From the NCBI GenBank assembly GCA_964427595.1, contig CAYRUQ010000004.1, forward strand, positions 10,209 to 74,208: DNA of 64,000 bases, in the 5' to 3' direction. Under the pieces are notes generated by a model. The model had not been told where the DNA came from and did no database searches. It worked only from the letters and a program-made list of their open reading frames with translations. The DNA is from Enterosoma sp964427595. GTDB lineage: Bacteria; Bacillota_I; Bacilli_A; RFN20; CAG-288. This document shows, one piece after another, positions 43,718 to 51,754 of this stretch. The stretch's first letter is position 1, and every line of letters starts with the position of its first letter. Position numbers and translations under genes: made by a program.

Positions 43718-45466
43718 TTAGCAATTTTGATCTTCTAGACATTCATTGATGACTTCTTCTGGAATCATTTCTGGTAGAGAGGAAGGAAGAGCGACGCTGT
43801 CGCACTGTAATATCTTACCGGAATAGTGGACACAGATAGACATATCATCTAAATCCTTCAAATCGGCATAAACGATTTCGCCTGGATAGACTTTATATTC
43901 AGTTTCTATCAGTTTGAGATTGTTCTGATCAGGATCGTTATTCATGCTAGTTGTAAACTTCTTACCGACGATGAAGTATGAGAAGAGAGTGTTGATTTTA
44001 CTGGGAAGAAGTGAGTTTGCAGAGCTGAGGTTGAGGGCGATTTTATGTCCTTTGTTGATGATGAGAGTTAAAAGATCTATCAGTTGTTGTAAGTAATCAG
44101 TATGAGTGACTAGGTCAGCTTCATCAAAGGTGATGATCCATTTGATGTTATGTAATCCGGCTAGACTCACGCAGTTGATGAACTGTCTCGCTAGATTGAA
44201 CGGGATAGTCAATGATAATTCTATCTCTTTCCCTTTAGTGACTTGTTTGATAGACTCTAACACCTCATTGATCAAGACTTTAGAACCACCATGGATGTTT
44301 TCGGAGATCCTCAATAAGGATGTGAAGTTATTGATCTCAGTTCCATATGGTTTAGAGGTGAGGAAATAGAAATCTTGTCTTCTCTCTTCTAAGTTGATAG
44401 TAGGAGTAAAGTAGATACGGAAGGTCTTATGTTGAATGACCTTCTTAACTTCATCAATGTGTTTGATTTTCTTATTATGATGTTCGTAAAACTTCGGATC
44501 AAATAAGGCAGTCTGTGAATGGATAAGACCGGATACGATAGCATCGGCCATCGAAGAAGCTTGATTGATAGCTTTCTTTAGATTCTTGCCATAGTAAGTG
44601 CTTGTTGAGATACCGATAGCTACTCCCAAGTTAGAGTTAGGAACTTTGAAGTTGAGATGCTGTTGAATAGCAGTGAGGAGAGTATAAGCCATCTCCATCG
44701 TAGCGATTTTGCTAAGTGATGATGTCACGATCATGACTTCTTCTGTTTTGCTATAAACATAAAGGCTAGAGCGATTATTACAGTAATGAAGAAGCAAATC
44801 TACGATCTCCTTATTGATTTCAGTCAATTTCTTATAATCACCAAGAGGAGCTTTGTCATCTAAGTGATAAAGATGGAAGAAATAAACAGCACTAAGAGCG
44901 TTATCTGCATTGCTGTTTAAGAAATCTTCAGCGCTTTGAAAATCATGTAAGAGATACTTTCTCTTATTTCCAAATGGACCTTCAATCTTCGTGAAAGTTG
45001 CAAAGGGAAGAAGGTGTGATTCAAAGTGGATGATTCCAGCTTCAAAATTGCAACCAGTTAGTTCCATCATTGAAGTCACATAACGATTCTTTTTGTTGAT
45101 TTTGATACCAGCTTGAATGTATTGACTGCTTTGCTTTCCCTGTGAGATAGTCTTCAACCAATCTTGAACTCGATAGCGATCGCTAGCCATGAACTGATCA
45201 AGAAATTCCTTCTCATCTAGAGTCTTCTTAGATGAGATGTTCATCTTATCGAAATAGGTAAATACCTTATTGAAATAATCAAATGTATAGATTCTGATGT
45301 TGTTATCAAACTTCGGTTTGAAACCACGTTTTGGTGTCACATTGTTATAGATAATGACAGCTACAATCACTAAAAACATGATGCCGATCATGACATAAAG
45401 GATGATGAAAGGGTATTGAGTGTACAAAGCTTGTTGCAGCATATTTTTAACTATATTAGATCCCAT
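43718..45466 (-). CDS. Degenerate GGDEF/EAL-like membrane protein
   Basis: This 582-residue protein has one N-terminal membrane segment (about 18-40), a linker, a nucleotide-cyclase-like domain (about 165-330; LGVAIGISTSTYYGKNLKKAINQA matches the GGDEF-fold C-terminal half) and an EAL-like barrel (about 345-520; FRIYFTPTINLEER, IELSLTIPFNLARQFI, KWIITFDEADL). The GGDEF site reads YSKTEEVMIV, and the EVL-type metal motif is missing, so neither synthesis nor cleavage of c-di-GMP is expected. It heads the proS operon. A promoter (TTGCTA-17-TATAAT) lies only 8 bases before ATG 45466, so it appears leaderless. Confidence 0.72.
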   Translation of the reverse strand: MGSNIVKNMLQQALYTQYPFIILYVMIGIMFLVIVAVIIYNNVTPKRGFKPKFDNNIRIYTFDYFNKVFTYFDKMNISSKKTLDEKEFLDQFMASDRYRVQDWLKTISQGKQSSQYIQAGIKINKKNRYVTSMMELTGCNFEAGIIHFESHLLPFATFTKIEGPFGNKRKYLLHDFQSAEDFLNSNADNALSAVYFFHLYHLDDKAPLGDYKKLTEINKEIVDLLLHYCNNRSSLYVYSKTEEVMIVTSSLSKIATMEMAYTLLTAIQQHLNFKVPNSNLGVAIGISTSTYYGKNLKKAINQASSMADAIVSGLIHSQTALFDPKFYEHHNKKIKHIDEVKKVIQHKTFRIYFTPTINLEERRQDFYFLTSKPYGTEINNFTSLLRISENIHGGSKVLINEVLESIKQVTKGKEIELSLTIPFNLARQFINCVSLAGLHNIKWIITFDEADLVTHTDYLQQLIDLLTLIINKGHKIALNLSSANSLLPSKINTLFSYFIVGKKFTTSMNNDPDQNNLKLIETEYKVYPGEIVYADLKDLDDMSICVHYSGKILQCDSVALPSSLPEMIPEEVINECLEDQNC

Positions 45467-45474
45467 AAACTAAA

Positions 45475-45503
45475 ATTATATATGCCTTTAATATTGTTAG
45501 CAA
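45475..45503 (-). promoter_or_regulatory. Leaderless promoter of the proS operon
   Basis: TTGCTA (45498-45503), 17 bp, TATAAT (45475-45480), then 8 bases to ATG 45466. Its -35 overlaps the -35 of the divergent acpP promoter. Confidence 0.75.
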
Positions 45504-45521
45504 TTTCACCAAGATTATACT
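45494..45521 (+). promoter_or_regulatory. acpP promoter
   Basis: TTGTTA, 16 bp spacer, TATACT; predicted start about 45528, with GGAGGT before ATG 45565. Confidence 0.7.
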
Positions 45522-45534
45522 ATATTTATCTTGG
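45509..45534. promoter_or_regulatory. Inverted repeat over the acpP -10/start site
   Basis: CCAAGAT (45509-45515) and ATCTTGG (45528-45534) are perfect 7-bp arms with a 12-bp AT-rich spacer containing the -10. The position fits a repressor operator; it does not match the FapR site I know. Confidence 0.5.
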
Positions 45535-45564
45535 CCGATGGCCAAACTAAACGGAGGTATCATC

Positions 45565-45804
45565 ATGGACATTTATGAGAAATTAAAGAAACTTTTATCC
45601 AAGCAAGTTAAAAAGAAAACATTCGATATCGATAGTTTAACACCTGAAACTCGTCTTGATGAACTGGGACTTGATTCTTTAGATACTGCTGAACTTTTGA
45701 TCAATATCGAACAAGAATTCTCCCTTTCTGAGTTCACTCAAGAGGAGATGGCTAACGTTAGAACTATTAAAGACGTCAAAGAGCTCATCGAGAATAAGAA
45801 ATAA
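45565..45804 (+). CDS. acpP: Acyl carrier protein
   Basis: This 79-residue carrier holds growing acyl chains on a phosphopantetheine attached to the Ser of LGLDSLDTAEL (Ser near residue 39). The flanking acidic helix II (ELLINIEQEF) is the usual enzyme-docking surface. Length is typical. ATG 45565 has GGAGGT 8 bases upstream; the upstream ATG at 45538 has none. The gene is isolated from other fatty-acid genes. Confidence 0.93.
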   Translation: MDIYEKLKKLLSKQVKKKTFDIDSLTPETRLDELGLDSLDTAELLINIEQEFSLSEFTQEEMANVRTIKDVKELIENKK

Positions 45805-45831
45805 TTTTTGATTCTGCCTTTTTAAAAACTA

Positions 45832-45860
45832 TTGCAAACAAAGGTGCTTTTTGCTATATT
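45832..45860 (+). promoter_or_regulatory. tRNA-Asn/Glu promoter
   Basis: TTGCAA, 17 bp spacer, TATATT with an extended TGC; 10 bases before tRNA-Asn. Confidence 0.8.
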
Positions 45861-45870
45861 TGTTTGCGCT

Positions 45871-45946
45871 GCCTACTTAGCTCAGTTGGTAGAGCAACCG
45901 GCTGTTAACCGGTAGGTCGTAGGTCCGAGTCCTACAGTAGGCGCCA
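45871..45946 (+). tRNA. tRNA-Asn (GTT)
   Basis: Acceptor GCCTACT/AGTAGGC, D stem GCTC/GAGC, anticodon loop CTGTTAA (anticodon GTT), T stem GTAGG/CCTAC, discriminator G and encoded CCA. Confidence 0.97.
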
Positions 45947-45974
45947 TTTATATGGTCTCCATTGGAGGCTGTAT

Positions 45975-46047
45975 GGCCTGGTGGAGAAGCGGTCAACTCA
46001 CATCCCTTTCAAGGATGCATTCACGGGTTCAAATCCCGTCCAGGTCA
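45975..46047 (+). tRNA. tRNA-Glu (TTC)
   Basis: Acceptor GGCCTGG/CCAGGTC (one G-T pair), anticodon arm CATCC-CTTTCAA-GGATG (anticodon TTC), T arm ACGGG/CCCGT and discriminator A. CCA is not encoded (CAT follows), so it must be added enzymatically. It is probably cotranscribed with tRNA-Asn. Confidence 0.93.
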
Positions 46048-46062
46048 CATTATTGATATTCG

Positions 46063-46087
46063 CTGATGCCGATGGCGTCAGTTTTTT
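46063..46087 (+). terminator. Terminator of the tRNA pair
   Basis: CTGATGCC, loop GAT, GGCGTCAG, then six T. Confidence 0.88.
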
Positions 46088-46178
46088 ATTTTCATCTTTT
46101 TCTTAGGTTTGTTATCTCTTTTAATATTTAAGAGATTAAAACCCTTTTGAATCATCTAAACTCTGTCATTGATGTTTA

Positions 46179-46192
46179 TGCAAGCGCTCTCT
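46179..46192 (+). promoter_or_regulatory. cre-like box (upstream)
   Basis: TGCAAGCGCTCTCT matches the CcpA cre pattern TGNAANCGNNNNCA at all but one of the fixed positions. It lies about 35 bp upstream of the EF-G-like -10. Confidence 0.4.
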
Positions 46193-46225
46193 AAAAAGTG
46201 TCTTTTTTGTAGTAGTTAATTATGC

Positions 46226-46231
46226 TATACT
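46226..46231 (+). promoter_or_regulatory. Extended -10 of EF-G-like gene
   Basis: TGCTATACT (46223-46231) is a TG-extended -10; the -35 is only a T-run. Predicted start near 46238, inside the cre-like box. Confidence 0.6.
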
Positions 46232-46234
46232 TGC

Positions 46235-46248
46235 TGTAAGCGTTTACA
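46235..46248 (+). promoter_or_regulatory. cre-like operator over the start site
   Basis: TGTAAGCGTTTACA fits TGNAANCGNNNNCA perfectly and is nearly palindromic. It covers the predicted transcription start, so a CcpA/LacI-family repressor could block the gene. Confidence 0.58.
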
Positions 46249-46264
46249 AAAAAGGAGCAGAAAT

Positions 46265-48328
46265 ATGGCATATACACCAGACAGAATTCGAGACGTCGCC
46301 ATAGTTGGCCACCAAGGCAGTGGTAAGACCACCTTGGTCGAAGCTTTGGCTTTGAAAGCCGGTCTGATTCAAGAGAAGGGAACAATCGAAAGCAAGAATA
46401 CTATCTCCGATTACTTAGCTAAAGAGAAAGAAAAACAAGGCTCTCTTTCTACTAGCATCGTCCCTATCGTTTCACAAGATTGCAAAATCAATCTGCTCGA
46501 CCTTCCTGGCAATGATGATTTCGTATTTGAAACCATCGGTGTCACGAGATTAGTCAAAGGTGCTATCTTAGTCATCGATGCTTCTAAAGGTGTTCAAAAC
46601 GGAACTCTTAAAGCCTTTAATCTTTTAAAGAAGAGAGGCGTTCCGATGTTCCTTTATCTCAATAAGATGGATAAAGAGAATGTCGATTTCAACAAGCTTT
46701 ATGATGAATTAAAAGAAAAATTAGATGATAAGAAATGTGTTCCTTTCACCTATCCGATAGGAAGAAAGGAAAACTTCGATGGCTTTGTTAATGTCGTCGA
46801 TCTCAAAGCTAGACGTTATAACGGAGTCACTTGTGTTGATGATGTCATCTATGATGATAAGAAAGCTATCGTCTTTGAACTTCACAATCGTCTTTGCGAA
46901 GCTGTCGCTACTGTCAACGATGAATTGTTAGATAGATTCTTCTCTGATACTCCTTTGACTAACGAAGAGATCAAGTATGGTCTTAAACAAGGTATCTTAA
47001 ACGGAGAACTTTATCCGATCATCGTCGGTTCAGCTACTAAAGAGATCGGTATCAATACCCTTCTTGATATGCTCGTCACTTATCTACCATCACCTTCTGA
47101 TTTAAAACCTGTACCTGCGGTTGATAAGGATGGTAAAGAGGTCGGTTTGAAAACTTCTGCTGATGGCCCGTTAGCCTTGACTGTCTTTAAGAACATCTAC
47201 AACTCTTACCAAGGTATGATTTCCATCTTCAAAGTCCAATCGGGAACTATCAAAATCGGTGATGATCTCACTTGTTTAAACAATGGTCGCAGCTATAAAG
47301 TCTCTTCTTTTTTCAATGTCTGCGGTGAAAAACTGACTAATGTTTCTGAGATTGTCGCCGGTGATATCGGTGCCGTCTCAAGATTTGATGACCTTCGTCT
47401 CGGTTACACTCTCTCGGGGGCTGATAAACCATTAAAGGTCGTTTCAGCCACATATCCGACACCGACTTACTTTGTGGCACTCGTTCCTGAAAGCAAGAAG
47501 GATTTAGATAAACTTTTCCAAGCTGGTGAGAGAATGTCTTTAGAAGATCCGACTATGTCTTTAACTAAAGATGAGACCACTAGTCAGATTCTTTTAGGCG
47601 GTCTATCTAAGACTCATGTCTCGTATTTGATGGAGAAGATCAAAGACGAATATAAAATCAGTTTCTCCACTGAGAAGATTCGTATCTCTTATCGTGAGAC
47701 GATCACTAAGACTGCCGAATCCGAAGGTAGATATGTCAAACAATCCGGAGGCGCTGGTTATTTCGGTGTCGTCAATATGCGTTTTGAACCTGCCGATGAG
47801 ACTTCTTTCGCATCGACTGTCTTCGGCGGTCATATCGATAGAGGCTACTTCCCTGCTGTTGAAAAAGGCTTCCTTGAAGCTTTACAAAAAGGTGGTTTAG
47901 TCGGTGCTCCTGTCATCAAGGTGAAAGCTACTTTAATCGATGGTAAACAACACTCTGTCGACTCTAATGAAATGGCCTTTAAGAATGCGGGAACTTTAGC
48001 TTTCAGAAACGCCTACAAAGATTTAGGTCCTATCCTTCTTGAACCCTATGATAGGATCACCGTCAATGTCCACAATGAATATTTAGGTGCCACCTTAGGT
48101 GATCTTTCAAAGAGACGTGGTCGCATCATGTCAACAGAAGAAGGAAACGATAACACGATCGACATCATCGCTATCGTCCCTGAGGCTGAGATTCAAGAAT
48201 ACGCCAATGAACTTAAATCGATCACCAAAGGTACTGGTTTCTTCAACCGTGTCTTTGAGGATTATGAACCTGTTCCCGATTTGATCAGCAAAGAGATCAT
48301 TAAGGAATTAGGCGCTGATAATAAATGA
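46265..48328 (+). CDS. EF-G-like translational GTPase paralog
   Basis: This 687-residue protein has the five-domain EF-G layout (GTPase, domain II, and III-V with YFGVVNMRFEPA and the domain IV loop), but its GTPase motifs diverge. The P-loop is GHQGSGKTT (15-23) where EF-G has AHIDAGKTT, and G3 is DLPGND (79-84) where EF-G has DTPGHVD, so Asn 83 replaces the GTP-hydrolysing His. NKMD (G4) is intact. It belongs to the EF-G paralogs of unclear role (FusA2 or ribosome-protection-like), not the main factor. AAGGAG precedes ATG 46265. Cre-like boxes suggest sugar-dependent control. It overlaps the next gene by ATGA. Confidence 0.88.
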   Translation: MAYTPDRIRDVAIVGHQGSGKTTLVEALALKAGLIQEKGTIESKNTISDYLAKEKEKQGSLSTSIVPIVSQDCKINLLDLPGNDDFVFETIGVTRLVKGAILVIDASKGVQNGTLKAFNLLKKRGVPMFLYLNKMDKENVDFNKLYDELKEKLDDKKCVPFTYPIGRKENFDGFVNVVDLKARRYNGVTCVDDVIYDDKKAIVFELHNRLCEAVATVNDELLDRFFSDTPLTNEEIKYGLKQGILNGELYPIIVGSATKEIGINTLLDMLVTYLPSPSDLKPVPAVDKDGKEVGLKTSADGPLALTVFKNIYNSYQGMISIFKVQSGTIKIGDDLTCLNNGRSYKVSSFFNVCGEKLTNVSEIVAGDIGAVSRFDDLRLGYTLSGADKPLKVVSATYPTPTYFVALVPESKKDLDKLFQAGERMSLEDPTMSLTKDETTSQILLGGLSKTHVSYLMEKIKDEYKISFSTEKIRISYRETITKTAESEGRYVKQSGGAGYFGVVNMRFEPADETSFASTVFGGHIDRGYFPAVEKGFLEALQKGGLVGAPVIKVKATLIDGKQHSVDSNEMAFKNAGTLAFRNAYKDLGPILLEPYDRITVNVHNEYLGATLGDLSKRRGRIMSTEEGNDNTIDIIAIVPEAEIQEYANELKSITKGTGFFNRVFEDYEPVPDLISKEIIKELGADNK

Positions 48329-48882
48329 AAGAACTAGGTAAGAAGGCTTTACTTTATCCTCAGCCAGTTTTAATCATCGCTAGTTACGACGAAGAGAATA
48401 ACCCGGATGCGATGACAGCAGCCTGGGGTTGTGTCAGCGATGTCAGTGAAGTCACTCTCTGTCTTTCAAAAGATCACAAGACTGTCTCAAATATTCTCAA
48501 GAAAGGATATTTCACTCTCAGCATCGGGACTAAAGACTTAGCTGTTGAATGCGATTATTTCGGTTTAGTCAGTGGTCATGATGTCAAAGATAAAATCAGT
48601 CAAGCTCATCTTCATCAAGAAAAGAGCCCTCATGTGGATGCTCCACTAATCAAAGAATTTCCTTTGACTCTCGAGTGTAAATTTAAAAGCTTTGATGAAA
48701 AAAGTGAGTTTCTCAAAGGTGAAGTTATCTCTGTCTTAGCTGATGAGAAAATCCTCGATCAGAACGGGAAAGTCGACTCTGATAAGTTAGAAGCTATCTC
48801 TTATGATCCAGAAAGTCACTCCTATGTTTTGGTCAAAGGAAAAGTTGCTTTAGCTTTCCGAAGTGGCAAAAGCCTGTATTGA
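48325..48882 (+). CDS. Flavin reductase-like protein
   Basis: This 185-residue protein has the FMN-binding split-barrel of flavin reductases: N-terminal PVLIIASYDEENNPDAMTAAWG, then VTLCLSKDHKTVSNIL and the conserved YFGLVSGHDVKDK. Such proteins reduce FMN with NAD(P)H or act as flavoprotein electron carriers; the acceptor is unknown. It is coupled to the EF-G-like gene through an ATGA overlap and followed by a terminator, making a two-gene operon. Confidence 0.88.
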   Translation: MKELGKKALLYPQPVLIIASYDEENNPDAMTAAWGCVSDVSEVTLCLSKDHKTVSNILKKGYFTLSIGTKDLAVECDYFGLVSGHDVKDKISQAHLHQEKSPHVDAPLIKEFPLTLECKFKSFDEKSEFLKGEVISVLADEKILDQNGKVDSDKLEAISYDPESHSYVLVKGKVALAFRSGKSLY

Positions 48883-48903
48883 AAGTCATTTCTCCTTTAA
48901 TAT

Positions 48904-48937
48904 AAACCGTCGGAATGAGCCACCGACGGTTTTTTTG
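48904..48937 (+). terminator. Terminator after flavin reductase
   Basis: AAACCGTCGG / CCGACGGTTT, 9-base loop, then a T-run. Confidence 0.92.
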
Positions 48938-48949
48938 ATAAATTAAATA

Positions 48950-48979
48950 TTGAATAAGACAAGGTCAAGTAGGTATAAT
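48950..48979 (+). promoter_or_regulatory. rpsT promoter
   Basis: TTGAAT, 18 bp spacer, TATAAT, 46 bases before ATG 49026. Confidence 0.7.
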
Positions 48980-49025
48980 TTTAAAGCTTTGTGTCAACAA
49001 GCACAGAATAATCAGGAGATCAGAT

Positions 49026-49307
49026 ATGGCTAACATTAAATCACAGAAAAAACGTGTCATCACTAATGAAAAGAGAAGAATGGCTAATGCTTCCTTCAAA
49101 TCCAGCATGAGAACTGCTATCAAGAAGGTCAGATTAGCTGTTGAAGCTGGCGACTTAGAAGCTGCTGAGAAGGCTCTTCCTATCGCTGTCTCTTTAATCG
49201 ACAAATCCGTCGGTCGTGGTGTTCAACACATCAATACTGCCAGCCGTCAGAAGGCTCATTGCATGGCTAGCGTCGCTAGCTTGAGAGCTTCTAAGGCTCA
49301 GGCTTAA
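49026..49307 (+). CDS. rpsT: Ribosomal protein bS20
   Basis: This 93-residue three-helix protein binds 16S rRNA early in 30S assembly. MANIKSQKKRVITNEKRR at the start and the Lys/Ala-rich helices are diagnostic. AGGAG precedes ATG 49026, with promoter and terminator on either side. It is convergent with holA, the usual rpsT neighbour in Bacillota. Confidence 0.96.
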   Translation: MANIKSQKKRVITNEKRRMANASFKSSMRTAIKKVRLAVEAGDLEAAEKALPIAVSLIDKSVGRGVQHINTASRQKAHCMASVASLRASKAQA

Positions 49308-49345
49308 TCATTTTCTGTGCTGAGATAAATATTTAGAAAGCAAAT

Positions 49346-49388
49346 AAGGGCTATTGCTTTACCCGAGGTAATTGCAGTAGCCCTTTTA
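49346..49388. terminator. Bidirectional terminator rpsT/holA
   Basis: AAGGGCTATTGC / GCAGTAGCCCTT with a 16-base loop and T/A-runs at both ends. Confidence 0.85.
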
Positions 49389-49420
49389 TTGTGATTAAAA
49401 ACTAAAAATAAGAAGGATTT

Positions 49421-50380
49421 TTAATAAGTCAGAATGAAAGATTCTAGTCTTTCATCAGCTGAATCGAGATTCAATTTGATGTCTTTTTCTATCTGACCTA
49501 ACTTAACTAATGTCTCTATTAAAGTTGAATAAGAAGTTGAAGATAAAGCTTTTCTAGTGAAATAGATCTTTCCTACTTTGATTTTGTTAGTCTTAGTAGA
49601 AAGTTCAGAGGCGATCACTTCATTAGTTAGCCCTTTCTTAATCAAATAGGAACATAAAGCTAAAAAGGTGAATTGATTAGAGAGGATAGTTAAGATACTG
49701 ATCGCATCTCTTCCATTTTTTCTTAGTTCTTGATAACTTTGCAAAGCTGAGGCTTTTTTCTTGGTGACTATCTTTTCAGCTAAGTCATAAACTTTATCTT
49801 CGAGAGGTTTATTGACGAGGAGGTTGACATCATCTTCTCTAATTTTATCTGTGTAAAGAAGAAGTTTGTCAAGGTTGTTCATGAATAACATGTAGTCGCC
49901 CCTGCAGTATTCTTTAAGAAGATTAACAGCTTCTTTAGAGATATCTTTATTCTCTTTCTTAGCTTTTCTTGCTGCTTTAAAGTAGAGGTCATCATCATTT
50001 AATTCATGCACTTCTTCAAAGATAGCCGGTAAGTCTTTTAAAACTTTAACAATTTCGTTTGTGGAATCCAAATTTCCAGGTACAGTGATGTAAAGATCAC
50101 TGCTGTTATCAGGATTTTTGATGTAAGAAAGAAGTTCTTTAAACTCGTTTTGTTGTGACTTGCTGCCCTTTACTTTAGAGGTTGAAAGATAAGAGACACC
50201 ACTATAAAGAACTTTTTTAGTACCACCATCAAAAGAGATGGACGTACATTCAAAGGCTACATCGGAAGGTGAATCCTTACTAGCATCATACTTGATTAAA
50301 ACATCTTTAAAAGCAGAGGTATCTTCTCTTACTTTTTCAGCGATGAGACCAGAATCACTTCCGAAATAGACTTTAATCAT
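49421..50380 (-). CDS. holA: DNA polymerase III delta subunit
   Basis: Delta opens the beta clamp within the clamp loader. The 319-residue protein has the HolA layout: N-terminal ATPase-like fold starting KVYFGSDSGLI, the middle helical lid (ISKEAVNLLKEYCRGDYMLFMNNLDKLLLY) and a C-terminal collar domain ending in ADERLESFILTY. Its position beside rpsT supports the call. It starts 5 bases after the peptidyl-prolyl isomerase stop with no clear ribosome-binding site, suggesting coupling. Confidence 0.9.
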   Translation of the reverse strand: MIKVYFGSDSGLIAEKVREDTSAFKDVLIKYDASKDSPSDVAFECTSISFDGGTKKVLYSGVSYLSTSKVKGSKSQQNEFKELLSYIKNPDNSSDLYITVPGNLDSTNEIVKVLKDLPAIFEEVHELNDDDLYFKAARKAKKENKDISKEAVNLLKEYCRGDYMLFMNNLDKLLLYTDKIREDDVNLLVNKPLEDKVYDLAEKIVTKKKASALQSYQELRKNGRDAISILTILSNQFTFLALCSYLIKKGLTNEVIASELSTKTNKIKVGKIYFTRKALSSTSYSTLIETLVKLGQIEKDIKLNLDSADERLESFILTY

Positions 50381-50385
50381 TTGAA

Positions 50386-50889
50386 TTATTTAATCTTTGC
50401 AAAATCAGCGATGTCTTCGTCGATGACATCGACTTTCTCAATGATGACAGGAGTCAAAGGTTTATCATCAGCATCTTTTCTGACGCTAGCGATTTGATCG
50501 ACGACTTCCATGCCGCTGATGACATGTCCGAAAGCTGCATATTGTCCATCTAAGAAACCATCATCTGCATCGCAGATGAAGAATTGAGAGCTAGCGGTAT
50601 CATAGCCCATAGCTCTAGCCATCGAGATAGTTCCTCTCTTATGAGAGATGCGGTTATTGACTCCGTTTAATGCGAATTCACCTTTGATGTTGTAACTAGC
50701 ACCGCCGGTTCCATTTCCGTTAGGATCTCCGCCTTGAATCATGAAACCCTTGATGACACGATGAAAGGTTAATCCATCATAGAAACCCTCTTTGGCAAGA
50801 GAGGCGAAATTATTGGAACTGATAGGAGCATTTTCTCTATCTAACTCTAAAGTGATATCACCGTAATTTTTGATATGTAAAACAATCAT
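50386..50889 (-). CDS. Cyclophilin-type peptidyl-prolyl isomerase
   Basis: This 167-residue cytoplasmic cyclophilin catalyses cis-trans isomerisation at proline. Active-site segments TFHRVIKGFMIQGGDPNGNGTGG and SMARAMGYDTASSQFFI are complete, with the catalytic Arg in FHRV. No signal peptide. GGAG lies 9 bases before ATG 50889. Confidence 0.95.
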   Translation of the reverse strand: MIVLHIKNYGDITLELDRENAPISSNNFASLAKEGFYDGLTFHRVIKGFMIQGGDPNGNGTGGASYNIKGEFALNGVNNRISHKRGTISMARAMGYDTASSQFFICDADDGFLDGQYAAFGHVISGMEVVDQIASVRKDADDKPLTPVIIEKVDVIDEDIADFAKIK

Positions 50890-50913
50890 ATTTATTCTCC
50901 TTGAATAGTTTTA

Positions 50914-50937
50914 AAAAGCAGGGCTTCAAGCCCTGCT
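50914..50937 (-). terminator. gpmA terminator
   Basis: On the minus strand, GCAGGGCTT pairs with AAGCCCTGC and is followed by TTTTT, directly after the gpmA stop. Confidence 0.87.
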
Positions 50938-50942
50938 GTTAT

Positions 50943-51692
50943 TTACTTATGGGCTTTATCTTGATTCTTAACGGCGTCGATCTTGGCAGCGACAGCGCTT
51001 TGATCACCAAGATAATAATGTTTGATAGGTTTGAGATCTTCATCTAATTCATAGACGAGCGGAACGCCCGTGGGGATGTTGAGCCCAGCGATATCTTCAT
51101 CAGAGATGTTATCAAGATACTTGACGAGAGCTCTTAAAGAATTGCCGTGAGCTGCGATTAAGACTTTCTTACCTGCTTTGATATCAGGAACGATCGTCTC
51201 ATTGTAATAAGGGACGACTCTAGCGATGGTATCCTTTAAGGATTCATGAAGAGGTAACTCCTTAGGATCGATTCCTTTGTAATGAGCTTGGAGAGCCGGA
51301 TTTCTCTCATCATCAGGTTCTAAAGCCGGAGGAGCGATATCAAATGATCTTCTCCAAAGATGGACTTGAGCTTCACCATATTTCTCAGCAGTCTCAGATT
51401 TGTTGAGACCCTGAAGAGCACCATAATGTCTCTCGTTTAAATGATAATCTTTAACGACAGGAAGATAAGCTTGGTCGATACCATCAAGAACATGCCAAAG
51501 AGTGTGAATCGCTCTTTTGAGAACTGAGGTATAAGCGATATCGAAGCTATAACCTTCTTCTTTGAGAAGCTTACCAGCTGCGGTGGCTTCTTCAACACCT
51601 TTTTCAGATAAATCTACATCGGTCCAACCAGTGAAGAGATTGAGTTTGTTCCAATCACTTTCACCATGGCGAATCAAGACTAATTTAGTCAT
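50943..51692 (-). CDS. gpmA: 2,3-bisphosphoglycerate-dependent phosphoglycerate mutase
   Basis: Interconverts 3- and 2-phosphoglycerate in glycolysis. The 249-residue protein has the phosphohistidine motif LIRHGESDWN (His 9) and the second catalytic His in AAHGNSLRALV, plus the dPGM signature ERHYGALQGLNK. GGAGG precedes ATG 51692, with a TATAAT about 20 bases upstream. Many Bacillota use GpmI instead. Confidence 0.97.
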   Translation of the reverse strand: MTKLVLIRHGESDWNKLNLFTGWTDVDLSEKGVEEATAAGKLLKEEGYSFDIAYTSVLKRAIHTLWHVLDGIDQAYLPVVKDYHLNERHYGALQGLNKSETAEKYGEAQVHLWRRSFDIAPPALEPDDERNPALQAHYKGIDPKELPLHESLKDTIARVVPYYNETIVPDIKAGKKVLIAAHGNSLRALVKYLDNISDEDIAGLNIPTGVPLVYELDEDLKPIKHYYLGDQSAVAAKIDAVKNQDKAHK

Positions 51693-51754
51693 AGTTTTCC
51701 TCCATTCACGCCTAATATTATATTCTGCTGGTGGCTTCTTTTACAGGGTGAGAC

